Below, in pieces: positions 16,858 to 26,168 of a DNA stretch of 64,000 bases (position 1 is the first letter of the stretch; every line of letters starts with the position of its first letter). Source of the stretch: Deltaproteobacteria bacterium (lineage in GTDB: Bacteria; Desulfobacterota; Syntrophia; Syntrophales; JACQWR01); contig JACQWR010000014.1 in the NCBI GenBank assembly GCA_016209105.1, forward strand, positions 1 to 64,000, written 5' to 3'. Made by a program: the position numbers and the translations under genes. Under the pieces are notes generated by a model. The model was not told where the DNA came from, made no database searches, and was given only the letters and a program-made list of their open reading frames with translations.

Positions 16858-18009
16858 TCATGCCTCTTTTTTTACCGAAACGAAAATCTTGTAAAACATC
16901 GTGATCAGGAGCAATCCCAATGCCCATATCCCACCGGTAATGGCCCATTCCGGTCCGGTGGGGGTATAATCAGTGATCCTCTCCAGGGGGGAGGGGACGA
17001 AGCCCGTTACCACCAGGCCGAGGCCCTTCTCGATCCAGAGCGAAAGGAACACGCCGATGCACGCCACGACCAGAAAGGGTTCTCTCTGTCGCGTTTGCGG
17101 GATCATCAGCAGTATCAGGGCGACCATAGCGGTCACTGCCGAAACACCCATCCAGATTGCAATGGCGTTATGGCCTTCCAGGCCCGCAAAGAGATACTTC
17201 AGATGCTGCATGTGTCCGGGGATCTGACTGTAGAAGGCGGTAAAGAGTTCCACCAGGACGAAGAAGATGCTCGTCGCCAGGGCATAGGCGACGATCTTGG
17301 CGAGGGTCTGAATCGCCTGCTCCCCGGCGTCAAACCGGGTGAACCGTCTCAGGATCAGACAGAACAGGATCAGGAGGGCCGGGCCGGAGGCGAACGCGGA
17401 GGCGAGAAACCGGGGCGCCATGATTGCCGTCAGCCAGAAACTCCTTCCCGCCAGACCCGCATAGATGAAGGCCGTGACGGTATGGATGCTGATGGCCCAG
17501 GGGATGGAGAGGATGATCAGGGGTTTCACCCAGGCCGGCGGCGGGATACTTTTCTTTTCGCAACCGAGAACCGTCCAGCCGGTAACAATGTTGATGAGAA
17601 GATAACCGTTCAAGACAATCACGTCCCAGAACAGCACGGATCTCAGAGACGGGTAGAGAAGGAGATTGATAGCCCGGCCGGGCTGGCCGAGGTCAACGAG
17701 GACGAAGGTGATGCACATAATCACGGCGGAGACGGCCAGAAATTCCCCGAGGACGGTGATCTTCCCGAATGCCTTGTAGTCGTGGAGATAGTAGGGCAGA
17801 ACCAGCATCACCGCCGACGCCGCGATTCCGACGAGGAAGGTGAACTGGGCGATATAGAGCCCCCAGGAAACATCCCGGCTCATGCCCGTGATGCCCAAGC
17901 CATAATTGAGCTGCCTGAGGTAGAAGAAGAAACCGATTGCGGCCAGGGTGAGCAGAAGCGCCACCCAGATTCCGTATCCACGACTCCCTGTCAGGGCTTT
18001 TTCAAGCAT
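16858..18009 (-). CDS. dsrP: DsrP, NrfD-family membrane subunit of DsrMKJOP
   Basis: This 383-residue integral membrane protein of the NrfD/PsrC type has about ten hydrophobic helices, beginning at GIWVALLLTLAAIGFFFY and including VDLGQPGRAINLLLYPS, a loop typical of the family. DsrP forms the quinone-interacting module of the DsrMKJOP complex with DsrO and DsrJ. The ATG at 18009 follows GTGAGG and overlaps the end of dsrO slightly. It is the last gene of the long dsr locus; the next 450 bases hold no clear continuation. Tat or Sec signals are neither present nor expected. Confidence 0.92.
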   Translation of the reverse strand: MLEKALTGSRGYGIWVALLLTLAAIGFFFYLRQLNYGLGITGMSRDVSWGLYIAQFTFLVGIAASAVMLVLPYYLHDYKAFGKITVLGEFLAVSAVIMCITFVLVDLGQPGRAINLLLYPSLRSVLFWDVIVLNGYLLINIVTGWTVLGCEKKSIPPPAWVKPLIILSIPWAISIHTVTAFIYAGLAGRSFWLTAIMAPRFLASAFASGPALLILFCLILRRFTRFDAGEQAIQTLAKIVAYALATSIFFVLVELFTAFYSQIPGHMQHLKYLFAGLEGHNAIAIWMGVSAVTAMVALILLMIPQTRQREPFLVVACIGVFLSLWIEKGLGLVVTGFVPSPLERITDYTPTGPEWAITGGIWALGLLLITMFYKIFVSVKKEA

Positions 18010-18016
18010 GGCATCC

Positions 18017-18808
18017 TCACAAACGATAATATATCTGCGGTCCTGTTCCCAGCTCCGGCCTGCGCCGGATCGAGAACCCGCGTTCCAGAACGCGCCGGAC
18101 ATCCGATCCGGGGTCTTCCAGATCGCCGAATGTCAGGGCCTTTTCCCTGCAGGCGACGACACAGGCGGGAAGGACCCCCCGTGCGAGCCGCTCTTCGCAG
18201 AAGTTGCATTTTTCCACCACCCCTTTGGTCCGTGTCGGGAAGTCCGGATTGAGCTTCGGGATGAATGGCCGGGGGTCCCGGTAGTTCATGCTTCTTGATC
18301 CGTAGGGACAGGCGGCCATGCAGAACCGGCACCCGATGCAGCGGTGATAGTCCATCATCACGATGCCGTCCGCCCGTTTGAAGGTGGCCTGCGTCGGACA
18401 GACCCGCACGCAGGGCGGGTTCTCGCAGTGATTGCAGAGAACCGGTATGGAAAGGGCCCTGATGGATTCCGGCAGCCGGGGATGGGTCTCCGCGGGAAAG
18501 ACATCTTCGACCCGTTCGGCGCCGATCCAGTGGACATCATCCTTGGGATTGCCGAATGCGGGCACGTTATGGACACGGTGGCAGGCGGCGATGCAATCCC
18601 GGCAACCGGGGGGGCACTTCCCGGCATCCACCGCCATGGCCCAGCGCTTTGCCTTCAAGGGTTGGAGAGGACCCGGAGACCTCGCGAAGAGATCAGACGC
18701 GGACGGCATTCCAGCTTTTGCTGCGGCGAGGGAAGGCAGAGGGGGGAGCGCCAGGCTAATGGCCGAAAACCCCGCTATTTTCAAAAAATCCCTTCGAGTG
18801 GGCGCCAT
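18017..18808 (-). CDS. dsrO: DsrO, periplasmic ferredoxin-like subunit of DsrMKJOP
   Basis: The 263-residue precursor starts with a Tat signal (TRRDFLKIAGFSAISLALP), so the folded Fe-S protein is exported. Cysteine clusters follow: CPPGCRDCIAACH, CNHCENPPCVRVCP, CIGCRFCMAACP and CNFCEERLARG with CVVAC, which suggests several [4Fe-4S] clusters. It should pass electrons between the triheme DsrJ and the membrane subunit DsrP. The start ATG shares one base with the dsrJ stop (TGATG). The longer open frame to 18910 lies within dsrJ and was not used. Confidence 0.92.
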   Translation of the reverse strand: MAPTRRDFLKIAGFSAISLALPPLPSLAAAKAGMPSASDLFARSPGPLQPLKAKRWAMAVDAGKCPPGCRDCIAACHRVHNVPAFGNPKDDVHWIGAERVEDVFPAETHPRLPESIRALSIPVLCNHCENPPCVRVCPTQATFKRADGIVMMDYHRCIGCRFCMAACPYGSRSMNYRDPRPFIPKLNPDFPTRTKGVVEKCNFCEERLARGVLPACVVACREKALTFGDLEDPGSDVRRVLERGFSIRRRPELGTGPQIYYRL

Positions 18809-19209
18809 CACCGGACCTCCTCGGGTATGATATGACAGTTCCAGCAGGCGGGTTTGGCCCCGGCATAATTGTGACATCGGTCGCAGAACTGTTTCTTGTT
18901 GCTGTGACACTCCAGGCAGGTACTGGTAAGGCTTATCGTGTAGACCCTGCCGTTTATCGCCGTATAGGACCGGTTCCCCTCCCGGACGGCGGCGTCCCGC
19001 CAGACAGTAAGGAGTTTCATATGGTTCGCTCTCATATACGGCGCTGGCTCCACACAGAGTTTCTCTTTCAGCTGCTGGATGACAGGCGTATCCAGCTTCA
19101 GGTCCGGCGGGCGAACCGCCTTTCCTCGACCATACCAGAACGGGAAGGTGGCCGCGATTAAAAAGACCACGATTCCGGCGATGATTTTTCCCCCGTTATA
19201 GAGTTTCAT
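18808..19209 (-). CDS. dsrJ: DsrJ, triheme cytochrome c of DsrMKJOP
   Basis: The 133-residue protein has an N-terminal membrane anchor (KIIAGIVVFLIAATFPFWY) and three CxxCH motifs (98-102, 109-113 and 122-126), matching the DsrJ triheme pattern. Cys52 (KLCVE) lies where other DsrJ proteins carry the Cys that serves as an unusual axial heme ligand. The hemes face the periplasm. The start overlaps the end of dsrK by about 14 bases, and the stop overlaps the dsrO start, so translation is tightly coupled. Confidence 0.92.
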   Translation of the reverse strand: MKLYNGGKIIAGIVVFLIAATFPFWYGRGKAVRPPDLKLDTPVIQQLKEKLCVEPAPYMRANHMKLLTVWRDAAVREGNRSYTAINGRVYTISLTSTCLECHSNKKQFCDRCHNYAGAKPACWNCHIIPEEVR

Positions 19210-20815
19210 TTGTTTTTCCGTTTAGCGGTTCGCCGCGCAGGTCAGTAGTCCTTTCCTTTTCTCCCGTCATGACGAGGGCGTTGGCCAGCAGTTCATGAAC
19301 CCCCGTGACCGTCACCCCCGGCACCCAGTAGTCCATGAGCGAAGTCAGTGTCGCCCGGTCAATGGCGCACATGCAGGCCAGACGGTTTACGCCGTGCTTT
19401 TCCCGCACCTCTCGGACGGCCATCGCACGGGGCATACCGCCGCGCATTCGCATCTCCAGATTTTCGTCGTTTCCGAGCCCCGCCCCGCCGCCGCAGCACA
19501 GGGTCTTTTCCCGGATGGTATCCTCGGCCATCTCGTGGAAATGGTTGCAGACACGGCTGATGATGGCGCGGGGCTCTTCGAAGAGCCCCATCGCGCGAGC
19601 GGGGTTGCAGGAATCGTGAAACGTAACCCGGTGCGCGTCGTTCCGGGATGGATCCAGCTTCAACATTCCATTTTTGATCAGATCGGCGGTGAATTCGGCG
19701 ATATGCACCATCTTCGTTGAGCGGGCGTTTTCAAATCGCGTTCCGGTGATCGGGGAAACCGGCTCTTCCAGGAAATCCGCCGGGCCGTTCATGGTATCCA
19801 TGTACTGGTGGATGACCCGCCACATGTGGCCGCACTCGCCCCCGAGGATCCATTTAACCCCCAGCCGCTTCGCCTCCGCGTAGATCTTGGCATTGAGACG
19901 TTTGACCATCTCGTGGGAGGTGAACAGGCCGAAGTTCCCCCCATCGGAGGCGTAGGTGCTGAAGGTGTAGTCAAGGCCGATTTCATGGAAGAGCATCATA
20001 TAGCCCATGCAGGTATAGGTCCCGGGGTCGGCAAAGTAGTCCCCGGAGGGCGTGACGAAGAGAATCTCCGCCCCCTTCCTGTTGAGGGGAATCTCCACGC
20101 GCACCCCGGTGCGGTCCTCGATATCGTCCGCCAGGAATTCGAGCATGTCCTTGATGCCCCCAGGCTGGATGCCGAGGTGGTTTCCTGTTCGGAAGCAGTT
20201 CGCCACCGGTTCGATGACCCAGTTTATATTGCACCCAACGAGATTGAGGAGTTCCCGGCCTATCATGGTGATTTCCGCCTGGTCAATGCCGTAGGGGCAG
20301 AAAACGGAACACCTCCGGCACTCCGTGCACTGGTAGAAGTAGTAGAACCACTCCTTGAGGACGTCCACCGTCAGATCCCGGGCGCCCACCAGTCTGCCGA
20401 GGCGCTTTCCCGATGCGGTGAAATAGCGGCGGTAGACGGATCGCAGCAGTTCGGCGCGCAGCACCGGCATGTTCTTCGGGTCCCCGGAGCCGATATAGAA
20501 GTGGCACTTGTCCGCGCAGGCGCCGCAACGGACGCAGATATCCATGAAGAGCCGAAACGATCGGTGCTTTTCCAGGCGTTCCTTCATCCCCTCCAGGATG
20601 ATTGACTGCCAGTTTTCCGGCAGTTTCCAGTCCTCGTCGGAGGGCTGCCAGGCCCTTGGGTTCGGAAGGCCGAGCGCGGTCAGGTTCTTTGCCGCTCCGC
20701 TGTAACTCCAGGTGCCGGGTCGGAAAACGACGGGGGTGTCCATCCAGGGCGTCTCCGGCGGTTCGTATCGGATCGCGATCAGATCGTCGGGCTTAGGTAT
20801 TTTGGCAAAGGACAT
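19196..20815 (-). CDS. dsrK: DsrK, HdrD-like iron-sulfur subunit of DsrMKJOP
   Basis: The 539-residue cytoplasmic protein has two [4Fe-4S] ferredoxin motifs (Cys94/97/100/104 and Cys163/166/169/173) and CCG-domain motifs later, including GGECGH near the middle and CCGGGAGLGNDENLEMR near the end. The CCG domains of HdrD/DsrK hold the noncubane cluster that acts on disulfides; for DsrK the proposed substrate is the DsrC trisulfide or disulfide. It is two bases downstream of dsrM and overlaps dsrJ. A second, more distant HdrD-like protein is encoded two genes upstream. Confidence 0.93.
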   Translation of the reverse strand: MSFAKIPKPDDLIAIRYEPPETPWMDTPVVFRPGTWSYSGAAKNLTALGLPNPRAWQPSDEDWKLPENWQSIILEGMKERLEKHRSFRLFMDICVRCGACADKCHFYIGSGDPKNMPVLRAELLRSVYRRYFTASGKRLGRLVGARDLTVDVLKEWFYYFYQCTECRRCSVFCPYGIDQAEITMIGRELLNLVGCNINWVIEPVANCFRTGNHLGIQPGGIKDMLEFLADDIEDRTGVRVEIPLNRKGAEILFVTPSGDYFADPGTYTCMGYMMLFHEIGLDYTFSTYASDGGNFGLFTSHEMVKRLNAKIYAEAKRLGVKWILGGECGHMWRVIHQYMDTMNGPADFLEEPVSPITGTRFENARSTKMVHIAEFTADLIKNGMLKLDPSRNDAHRVTFHDSCNPARAMGLFEEPRAIISRVCNHFHEMAEDTIREKTLCCGGGAGLGNDENLEMRMRGGMPRAMAVREVREKHGVNRLACMCAIDRATLTSLMDYWVPGVTVTGVHELLANALVMTGEKERTTDLRGEPLNGKTNETL

Positions 20816-20817
20816 GG

Positions 20818-21807
20818 CTACTCCCTCTCCACCGGCAGTCCCGCTGTCTTCATCTTGTCCCGGAATTCATCTTCATATTCTTCGTAGGTATGAACCCTCA
20901 CGGGGGCGTCCCAGGGGTTGAGATGCCTCCTCATGCGGTTGTCATTGGCGAGGTTGCGCGTCGGGCTCAGAAATATCCCTCCCATGTGCATCAGCTTGCT
21001 CAGGGGAAACCAAACCAGCAGCGTGCAGACAAGGAACAGATGGATGGAAAAAAGCGGACCGATTCCTTCTTGGATTACCGGTGAGAAACTCACCCAGCCG
21101 GTGGCCAGTTCCTTGACCTTTATCAGGTTGACCTTGGTGAAGTGGCGCATCAGGATTCCCGAGCCCGCCGTGCAGAGGAGCAGCAAAAGGGGGAAATAAT
21201 CCTGCGGCAGAGAGAAATAGCGTACCCGGACGAGAACGACGCGCCGGAGAAAGAGCGCCGTTGCCGCCGTGAGAAAAACAAGGTCGGAAAGATAAAGAGT
21301 CGGCACCCCGGTTTCAAACAGCCCGTCGAAGGCGGACAGCGCGTTGATGAAGGGGGCGATAGGCTCCACAAAGAAACGCAGGTGACGCAACAGGATAAAG
21401 AGCAGCGACCAGTGAAGGAGAAGACCGAAAAGCCAGAGCCACTTGGCGCTGCCGTAGACCGGCCGCTTCTCAAGGATCTCCGCACCGGTGTTTCGGAAGA
21501 GCGATCGGAACAGGAGTATCTCCAGGGCCATCCTCCCGATCACGCCGAAAAGGCCGGAGGGGCTTTCCAGGGAGTTGGTCCTGATCCAGGGAAGGGATTT
21601 CTCCTGGCCGCAGGTAGTGGTGATGCGGAAGGGAACCGGGGACTGTGCCCAGAGAAGAACGCGATAGATGAAGCCCAGGAGAAACACGGTTAGAGCGCCG
21701 TAGGGCAGGGCGACTGTAAGCAGGCTATACCACTCTGCCGCCGCCGCCCCGATAGGGAGCATGAGCAGGATAACGACGGCGATAATCGAGATCCCCAGAT
21801 TCTTCAT
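20818..21807 (-). CDS. dsrM: DsrM, cytochrome b membrane subunit (NarI-like)
   Basis: This membrane protein of about 329 residues has six or so hydrophobic helices in the NarI/DsrM arrangement, including WLFGLLLHWSLLFILLRHLRF and a later TAGSGILMRHFTKVNLIKV, with His residues suited to heme b ligation. It should link the menaquinone pool with DsrK. The start is uncertain. ATG 21807 is given, but TTG 21816 has a better-spaced GGGAG and GTG 21828 is also in frame. All of these overlap or touch the end of the preceding tmcB-like gene, so coupling is clear. Confidence 0.88.
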   Translation of the reverse strand: MKNLGISIIAVVILLMLPIGAAAAEWYSLLTVALPYGALTVFLLGFIYRVLLWAQSPVPFRITTTCGQEKSLPWIRTNSLESPSGLFGVIGRMALEILLFRSLFRNTGAEILEKRPVYGSAKWLWLFGLLLHWSLLFILLRHLRFFVEPIAPFINALSAFDGLFETGVPTLYLSDLVFLTAATALFLRRVVLVRVRYFSLPQDYFPLLLLLCTAGSGILMRHFTKVNLIKVKELATGWVSFSPVIQEGIGPLFSIHLFLVCTLLVWFPLSKLMHMGGIFLSPTRNLANDNRMRRHLNPWDAPVRVHTYEEYEDEFRDKMKTAGLPVERE

Positions 21808-21812
21808 GGCCG

Positions 21813-23417
21813 TCAATGCCACTCCCACTGGATGAAGGGTTTCTTGAGATTGGTCATGGCGTTGACGATGAGCTCCACGAGACCGCCATAGAGGATGCCG
21901 GACTTCTCCCAGACCCCGTAATATTCGAACATATCCCGGAACTGCCCCTTGCAGTTCGAACAGGGGGCGCAGAGATACTTCTTTACCTCGGGCCCCGGAA
22001 CATCCTCAAAGGCCGTGAGTATTTGCTTCATCTTCATCCGGCCTGAAACAGCGGAGCGCCAGTCGGGAAAGTTCGTTGACTGCGTGATGGCGAAACCGCT
22101 GCCCCCGCCGCAGCAGTAGTTCTCGACGCCGTGAGGCTCCATCTCCCGGAATTGGGGGCAGATTTGTTTCAGTATCCGCCGTTGGGGCGCCACGATCCCC
22201 ATCAGCCGGACCATGTTGCAGGGGTCATGGAGCGTGACGGGGAAGTTATTCCGGCTGGGATCGAGCTTGATCCGGCCGCGCAGGACGATCTCTTCCAGCA
22301 GGGGAAGAATGCTCTCCCGCGGGATGTTGAGATCGCCCGTGAGGACCCGGTCGGCAACGACGATCCCCGCCTTGTGGGCATGGCCGCATTCCCCAAGGGA
22401 AATCTTCCGAACCCCGAGCGACTTAGCTGCCATGGATTGGCGGATGGCAACCCGGGCGAACTGGATGTCGTCGTACCAGACGCCGTAGTTGACGGAGTCA
22501 TAACCGGCTATTTCGGTGGATAGGGTCCAGTCCACACCGGCGGCGTCCAAGAGAATGGCGAAGGCCTCGAGATTCTCCGGCCAGGCCATGAATTCACCCG
22601 CGTTGTGAATGAGGAGCATGTCCGCACCTTTTTTGTCCACGGGAATCTTGATCTTCCGGCCCGTCTTCTCCTCGATCTCCTCTTCGACGAACTCCATGAT
22701 GTTCTTCAGGGCCGCAGGCGTCATCCCCGTGCTGGAGCCGACCCTGAGCTGCTGGACGGATCCCTTTTCATGGAGCTCCTTGGGGGCGATCCCCATCTGC
22801 TGGCTGAAGACCTTCCGGATCTCCCGGCTCACCAGGGCGTTGTCGCAGCCGAGGAGGCAAACCTGGGCGCAGCGTCGGCAGAGTGTGCACCGGTAGGCCA
22901 ACTCCGCTAAGCGGGCCAGGGTCTGCCAGTTGAGGTCAATATCGCTCCCCTGGAATTTTCTCAGAAGGAGATGATCTTTTTTGACGTATGTATGAATAAT
23001 CCGGCGCAGGATCTCCGGCCGCATCGTAGGGCGGTAGATATCCTGACGACCGCTCGCGAGGTACGTCGGGCAGGCGTCAGAACAGATTTGACATTTGACG
23101 CAGTATTCGAGGGTGTGGGTGAGCGGCTGCAGGAATGTCCAGTTGTCATCCGCGGAGAAAAGCTTTTCGAGTCCGGCCAGGAATTTCTCGATGAAGGCCT
23201 TTTCCTCCTCCGGGCTCGCCGGGGGGGTGAGGCCGATCGCTACGACGCCGTCGAGCGAGGCGTCCATGCGCTTCCGCTGTTCTTCCGCCAGCTTCCGGAT
23301 CGGCGCCTTCTCTATCCTGTCGTATGGCGGCGGCAGGGGAATGATCTCCGCGGGATCGATCTCGGCCAGCTGCTCCCCGGGACGGCAGAATTCATCAATT
23401 TTCATTTCCTTTTTCAT
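21813..23417 (-). CDS. HdrD/TmcB-like iron-sulfur protein (second DsrK-like subunit)
   Basis: The 534-residue cytoplasmic protein has two ferredoxin-type clusters (CVKCQICSDACP near residue 107 and CTLCRRCAQVC near 177) and two CCG-type segments (LGECGHAHKAG, then YCCGGGSGFA and CAPCSNC). It resembles DsrK but differs widely in sequence, and with the TmcC-type partner upstream it looks like TmcB. In Desulfovibrio the Tmc complex oxidises cytochromes and is thought to feed electrons toward DsrC. No TmcA cytochrome or TmcD is seen here. It overlaps the upstream membrane gene by four bases and directly precedes dsrM. Confidence 0.85.
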   Translation of the reverse strand: MKKEMKIDEFCRPGEQLAEIDPAEIIPLPPPYDRIEKAPIRKLAEEQRKRMDASLDGVVAIGLTPPASPEEEKAFIEKFLAGLEKLFSADDNWTFLQPLTHTLEYCVKCQICSDACPTYLASGRQDIYRPTMRPEILRRIIHTYVKKDHLLLRKFQGSDIDLNWQTLARLAELAYRCTLCRRCAQVCLLGCDNALVSREIRKVFSQQMGIAPKELHEKGSVQQLRVGSSTGMTPAALKNIMEFVEEEIEEKTGRKIKIPVDKKGADMLLIHNAGEFMAWPENLEAFAILLDAAGVDWTLSTEIAGYDSVNYGVWYDDIQFARVAIRQSMAAKSLGVRKISLGECGHAHKAGIVVADRVLTGDLNIPRESILPLLEEIVLRGRIKLDPSRNNFPVTLHDPCNMVRLMGIVAPQRRILKQICPQFREMEPHGVENYCCGGGSGFAITQSTNFPDWRSAVSGRMKMKQILTAFEDVPGPEVKKYLCAPCSNCKGQFRDMFEYYGVWEKSGILYGGLVELIVNAMTNLKKPFIQWEWH

Positions 23418-24352
23418 GGTTTCTCTTTTTTCCCCTCCGGGAATCCCCTTTCTGTGGCCGCCTCAGCCCAACTCTTTCCCGTCGGGATATGATTCCCCTC
23501 CCACGAGACCTTTCGTCCCAAAAGACCGGCGATCTGCCGTTCCAGGTCACTGCCCGGCAGGTTCGGCTCGTCGTCCCAGCGGATGAAGTAGTAGGCCAGT
23601 ATCCGCGTTATGTAGTGCGTAGAGCGGGTAAAGGGCAGATAGATGAGGAAGATATCGAACAGGATGATGTGGATCAGGGTCATCGTATGGAGCGCAGGCG
23701 CCGTTAAGGTGATGAGTCCCAGCCAGTAGGTTCGGTATTCGTCCAAATTCGGGTCCAGAACCAGCCAGGAGAGAAGACCGCTGCCATAGACGGTAAAGAA
23801 GAAGAGGTAATTGAAAAAATTCATCGGCATGGCGTAGGTCCGCAGGCCCCGGTCGGCAAGACGGATGATCGGCATGCCAAGGCTCCCGAAGGTGCCCGCA
23901 ATAAAGGCAATTCCACCCGTACAGAGGAGGACGTAGTAAAACACCCTCCCTGCCAAGTGAGCCGAAACGGCCCCGATGTCAAGGCCGCCATACATGGCCA
24001 CAGCTGCAAAAAAGCACAGGATATGGAACGTGATGATGAAAATGAACCCGATGTGCCACGGGAAGAGGAAGAGCCAGTAGAGACGATTGCGCTCGTAATA
24101 CTCGCCCATGGTAAAATTATCTTTCAGGGAGTACAACAGGCTTCGCCAGGTATTCTTGGGGCGCGGTTTTTTCCACCATTCCTGCTGTTCGTAGTATGAA
24201 CCGCCGTAACGGTAGTGCTCCTCATGGATCACAGGGTAGAGGTCCCAGCGGATATGGGGTGGCATCCGGAGCCACGCAAGGACCTTAACCGTGTACACCA
24301 CGACAATGAACACGTACGCGATATACGTCAGAACGATGATCAATGTTCCCAT
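23414..24352 (-). CDS. TmcC-like membrane cytochrome b subunit
   Basis: The 312-residue integral membrane protein has an N-terminal helix, then the family-typical loop with EEHYRYGGSYYEQQEWWKKP, then about five helices including LFLFPWHIGFIFIITFHILC with His residues fit for heme b. This loop is what separates TmcC-type anchors from DsrM. ATG 24352 follows GAGGGGG. It forms a pair with the HdrD-like gene it overlaps. Upstream, between this gene and the rhodanese-type reductase, lies a piece of a second dsrC. Confidence 0.82.
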   Translation of the reverse strand: MGTLIIVLTYIAYVFIVVVYTVKVLAWLRMPPHIRWDLYPVIHEEHYRYGGSYYEQQEWWKKPRPKNTWRSLLYSLKDNFTMGEYYERNRLYWLFLFPWHIGFIFIITFHILCFFAAVAMYGGLDIGAVSAHLAGRVFYYVLLCTGGIAFIAGTFGSLGMPIIRLADRGLRTYAMPMNFFNYLFFFTVYGSGLLSWLVLDPNLDEYRTYWLGLITLTAPALHTMTLIHIILFDIFLIYLPFTRSTHYITRILAYYFIRWDDEPNLPGSDLERQIAGLLGRKVSWEGNHIPTGKSWAEAATERGFPEGKKEKP

Positions 24353-24378
24353 GCGCCCCCTCTTTTTTTCAGGTATCT

Positions 24379-24460
24379 TTACCCGCAACCGGTCGGTTTT
24401 GAAAGGCCTGCGAGTTTGCACGCGCCCTTTGCCGGTCCCGTGGGAAAGAGCTCATAAAGC
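24379..24460 (-). pseudogene. Second dsrC, 3' fragment only
   Basis: On the minus strand these bases encode KLYELFPTGPAKGACKLAG followed by LSKPTGCG and a stop, matching the last 26 residues of the intact DsrC encoded at 26169-26489, including both redox-active Cys of the C-terminal arm. The DNA is about 85% identical to the 3' end of dsrC. No start codon or ribosome-binding site precedes the piece, and it overlaps the end of the reductase gene in a different frame. It is best read as the scar of a dsrC duplication; a fused product made by ribosomal frameshifting cannot be excluded. Confidence 0.8.
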
Positions 24461-26155
24461 TTCTTCCTGGCGATCCCATGCCTTTTGGGCCAGTTTCATC
24501 AAGGAACCGCCGCCAACGTATTTGACGTTGGGGCAGCCCTTATCCTTTAGGATGCGCACCGCTTCGGCGGAACGCACCCCCTTGGAGCAAACGCAAACCA
24601 CATTCTGATCTTTCGGCACTTGATCGCAGTTCACCCGGAACTCTTCAAACGGCACATTCTTCGTGTTCTGTTCCGGCAGCGGCCGATCGGAGGCCTCCTT
24701 GGCACGGCGGACATCAACGACGAACCGATCATCGAGATCGGTATCCGGCGAGAGGGAATGGATCCCCTCGAAAAGCTCATTTCGGGCCGTACAGGCAATC
24801 GAATACAGGGGGTCTACCGCCGGAGCAAACGGCGGTGCGTAGGCAAACTCCGCATCGAGCAGGTCCTCAAGCTTTCCGCCGTGTTTGAGGAGCGACGCAA
24901 ACACATCCACTCTCTTGACCACTTCCCCCTTGCTGATGCCCTGAAGCCCTAAGAGTTTGGTGGTCTTCCTGTCATACACGAGCTTCAAATGGAGGTTTTC
25001 AAATCCCGGATAGTAATCGGCTCTATCCGTGAAGCTGCCCCACGCCACGCCGACATTGAAGCCGGCTTCCTCTGCCGCTTTCGCTGTGAGCCCGGTGGAC
25101 GATATGTTCATGTCGAAGACCTTTACCGCTGCACTGCCCACCACCGGCCCGAATCGCTCGTCACCCCCGCCAAGATTCGAACCGATTACCCGTCCCTCCC
25201 GATTGGCCAGCGAACCGAGCGGAAGAATGACGATCTTTCCCGAGACGAGATGCTTCAGCTCCACGCAGTCGCCGGCGGCGAAGATATTCGGATCGCTCGT
25301 GGTCATCTTCTCGTCCACGAAGATTCCGCCCGTCTTGCCGATCGTCAGTCCGCAATTGGCGGCCAGCGTGCTATCGGGCTTCACCCCTATGGCGATGATG
25401 ACATGATCCACGTCGAAGTCGCCTTTTGGCGTTTTGACGGTTACCCCTTCCTTGGATTCAACGACGCCCTGCAGTGGAGAATTCGTATGGATCTCTATTT
25501 TCTCCCCCTTCAGGTATGTTTCCACGATCCGGGCCATCTCCGGATCGAGCATGGCGGGCAGGATGTTGGCGGCAGCGTCAAAGAGTATCGCCTTGGCGCC
25601 CCACATGGCTGTGCAAGCCTCGGCCAGTTCACAGCCGATGGGCCCGGCGCCCACAAGCCCGATCTTTTCTATCTGTCCGGATTGGAGGGCTTTCCGTAAG
25701 ACAATCCCCTCTTCAAGAATCCTGAAGGTGGACACTCGAGGGTTGTTCCTGGGGATTCCCGGAGGCACGAGAGGAATGGCTCCGGTGGCGAGGATCAACT
25801 TGTCGTAGGGATACACGGTGGTCTCCCCGGTCAGAAGGGATTTGCAGACGACTTTACGACCTTCCCGGTCGATCCGTTCCACCTCGGTTTGGACAACGAC
25901 CTCAAGTCCCTTGGCCTTCCGAAAAAAATCCTGGTCCCGAATCACGCCATACGCGGTCTCGCGGAGCGTATCGGCAGTTTCGATGTCTCCGGAAACCAGA
26001 TAGGGCATCCCGCAGGCCCCGTAAGAAATGAGTTTGCCGCGATCGATAACGGTGACAGAGGCATTGGGTAAAAGCCTCTTTGCCCGGGCGGCGGCTCTGA
26101 GACCGGCTGCATTTGCTCCTACTGCAACGATTCGGATGGCGTCCTCCCTACACAT
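24452..26155 (-). CDS. CoA-disulfide/persulfide reductase with C-terminal rhodanese domain
   Basis: The 567-residue flavoprotein has an N-terminal FAD-binding motif (VAVGANAAGLRAA), the single active Cys of the CoA-disulfide reductase group (SYGACGMPY, Cys48), an NAD(P)H-binding motif (GLVGAGPIGCELAEA) and the FAD signature ending AAGDC. The dimerisation domain follows. The last 100 residues form a rhodanese domain with active Cys at about 523 in CSKGVRS. Proteins with this layout reduce CoA persulfides, polysulfide or elemental sulfur with NADH. It starts 13 bases after the dsrC stop, so it belongs to the dsr operon and may supply or recycle persulfide sulfur. No good ribosome-binding site is visible. 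Confidence 0.88.
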   Translation of the reverse strand: MCREDAIRIVAVGANAAGLRAAARAKRLLPNASVTVIDRGKLISYGACGMPYLVSGDIETADTLRETAYGVIRDQDFFRKAKGLEVVVQTEVERIDREGRKVVCKSLLTGETTVYPYDKLILATGAIPLVPPGIPRNNPRVSTFRILEEGIVLRKALQSGQIEKIGLVGAGPIGCELAEACTAMWGAKAILFDAAANILPAMLDPEMARIVETYLKGEKIEIHTNSPLQGVVESKEGVTVKTPKGDFDVDHVIIAIGVKPDSTLAANCGLTIGKTGGIFVDEKMTTSDPNIFAAGDCVELKHLVSGKIVILPLGSLANREGRVIGSNLGGGDERFGPVVGSAAVKVFDMNISSTGLTAKAAEEAGFNVGVAWGSFTDRADYYPGFENLHLKLVYDRKTTKLLGLQGISKGEVVKRVDVFASLLKHGGKLEDLLDAEFAYAPPFAPAVDPLYSIACTARNELFEGIHSLSPDTDLDDRFVVDVRRAKEASDRPLPEQNTKNVPFEEFRVNCDQVPKDQNVVCVCSKGVRSAEAVRILKDKGCPNVKYVGGGSLMKLAQKAWDRQEEAL

Positions 26156-26168
26156 TGGCTGTTGTTTT

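Noticed and set aside
16702-18252. 516-codon plus-strand frame opposite dsrP and dsrO
   Set aside because: Its composition is that of an antisense shadow, and the two minus-strand genes under it are clear and conserved.
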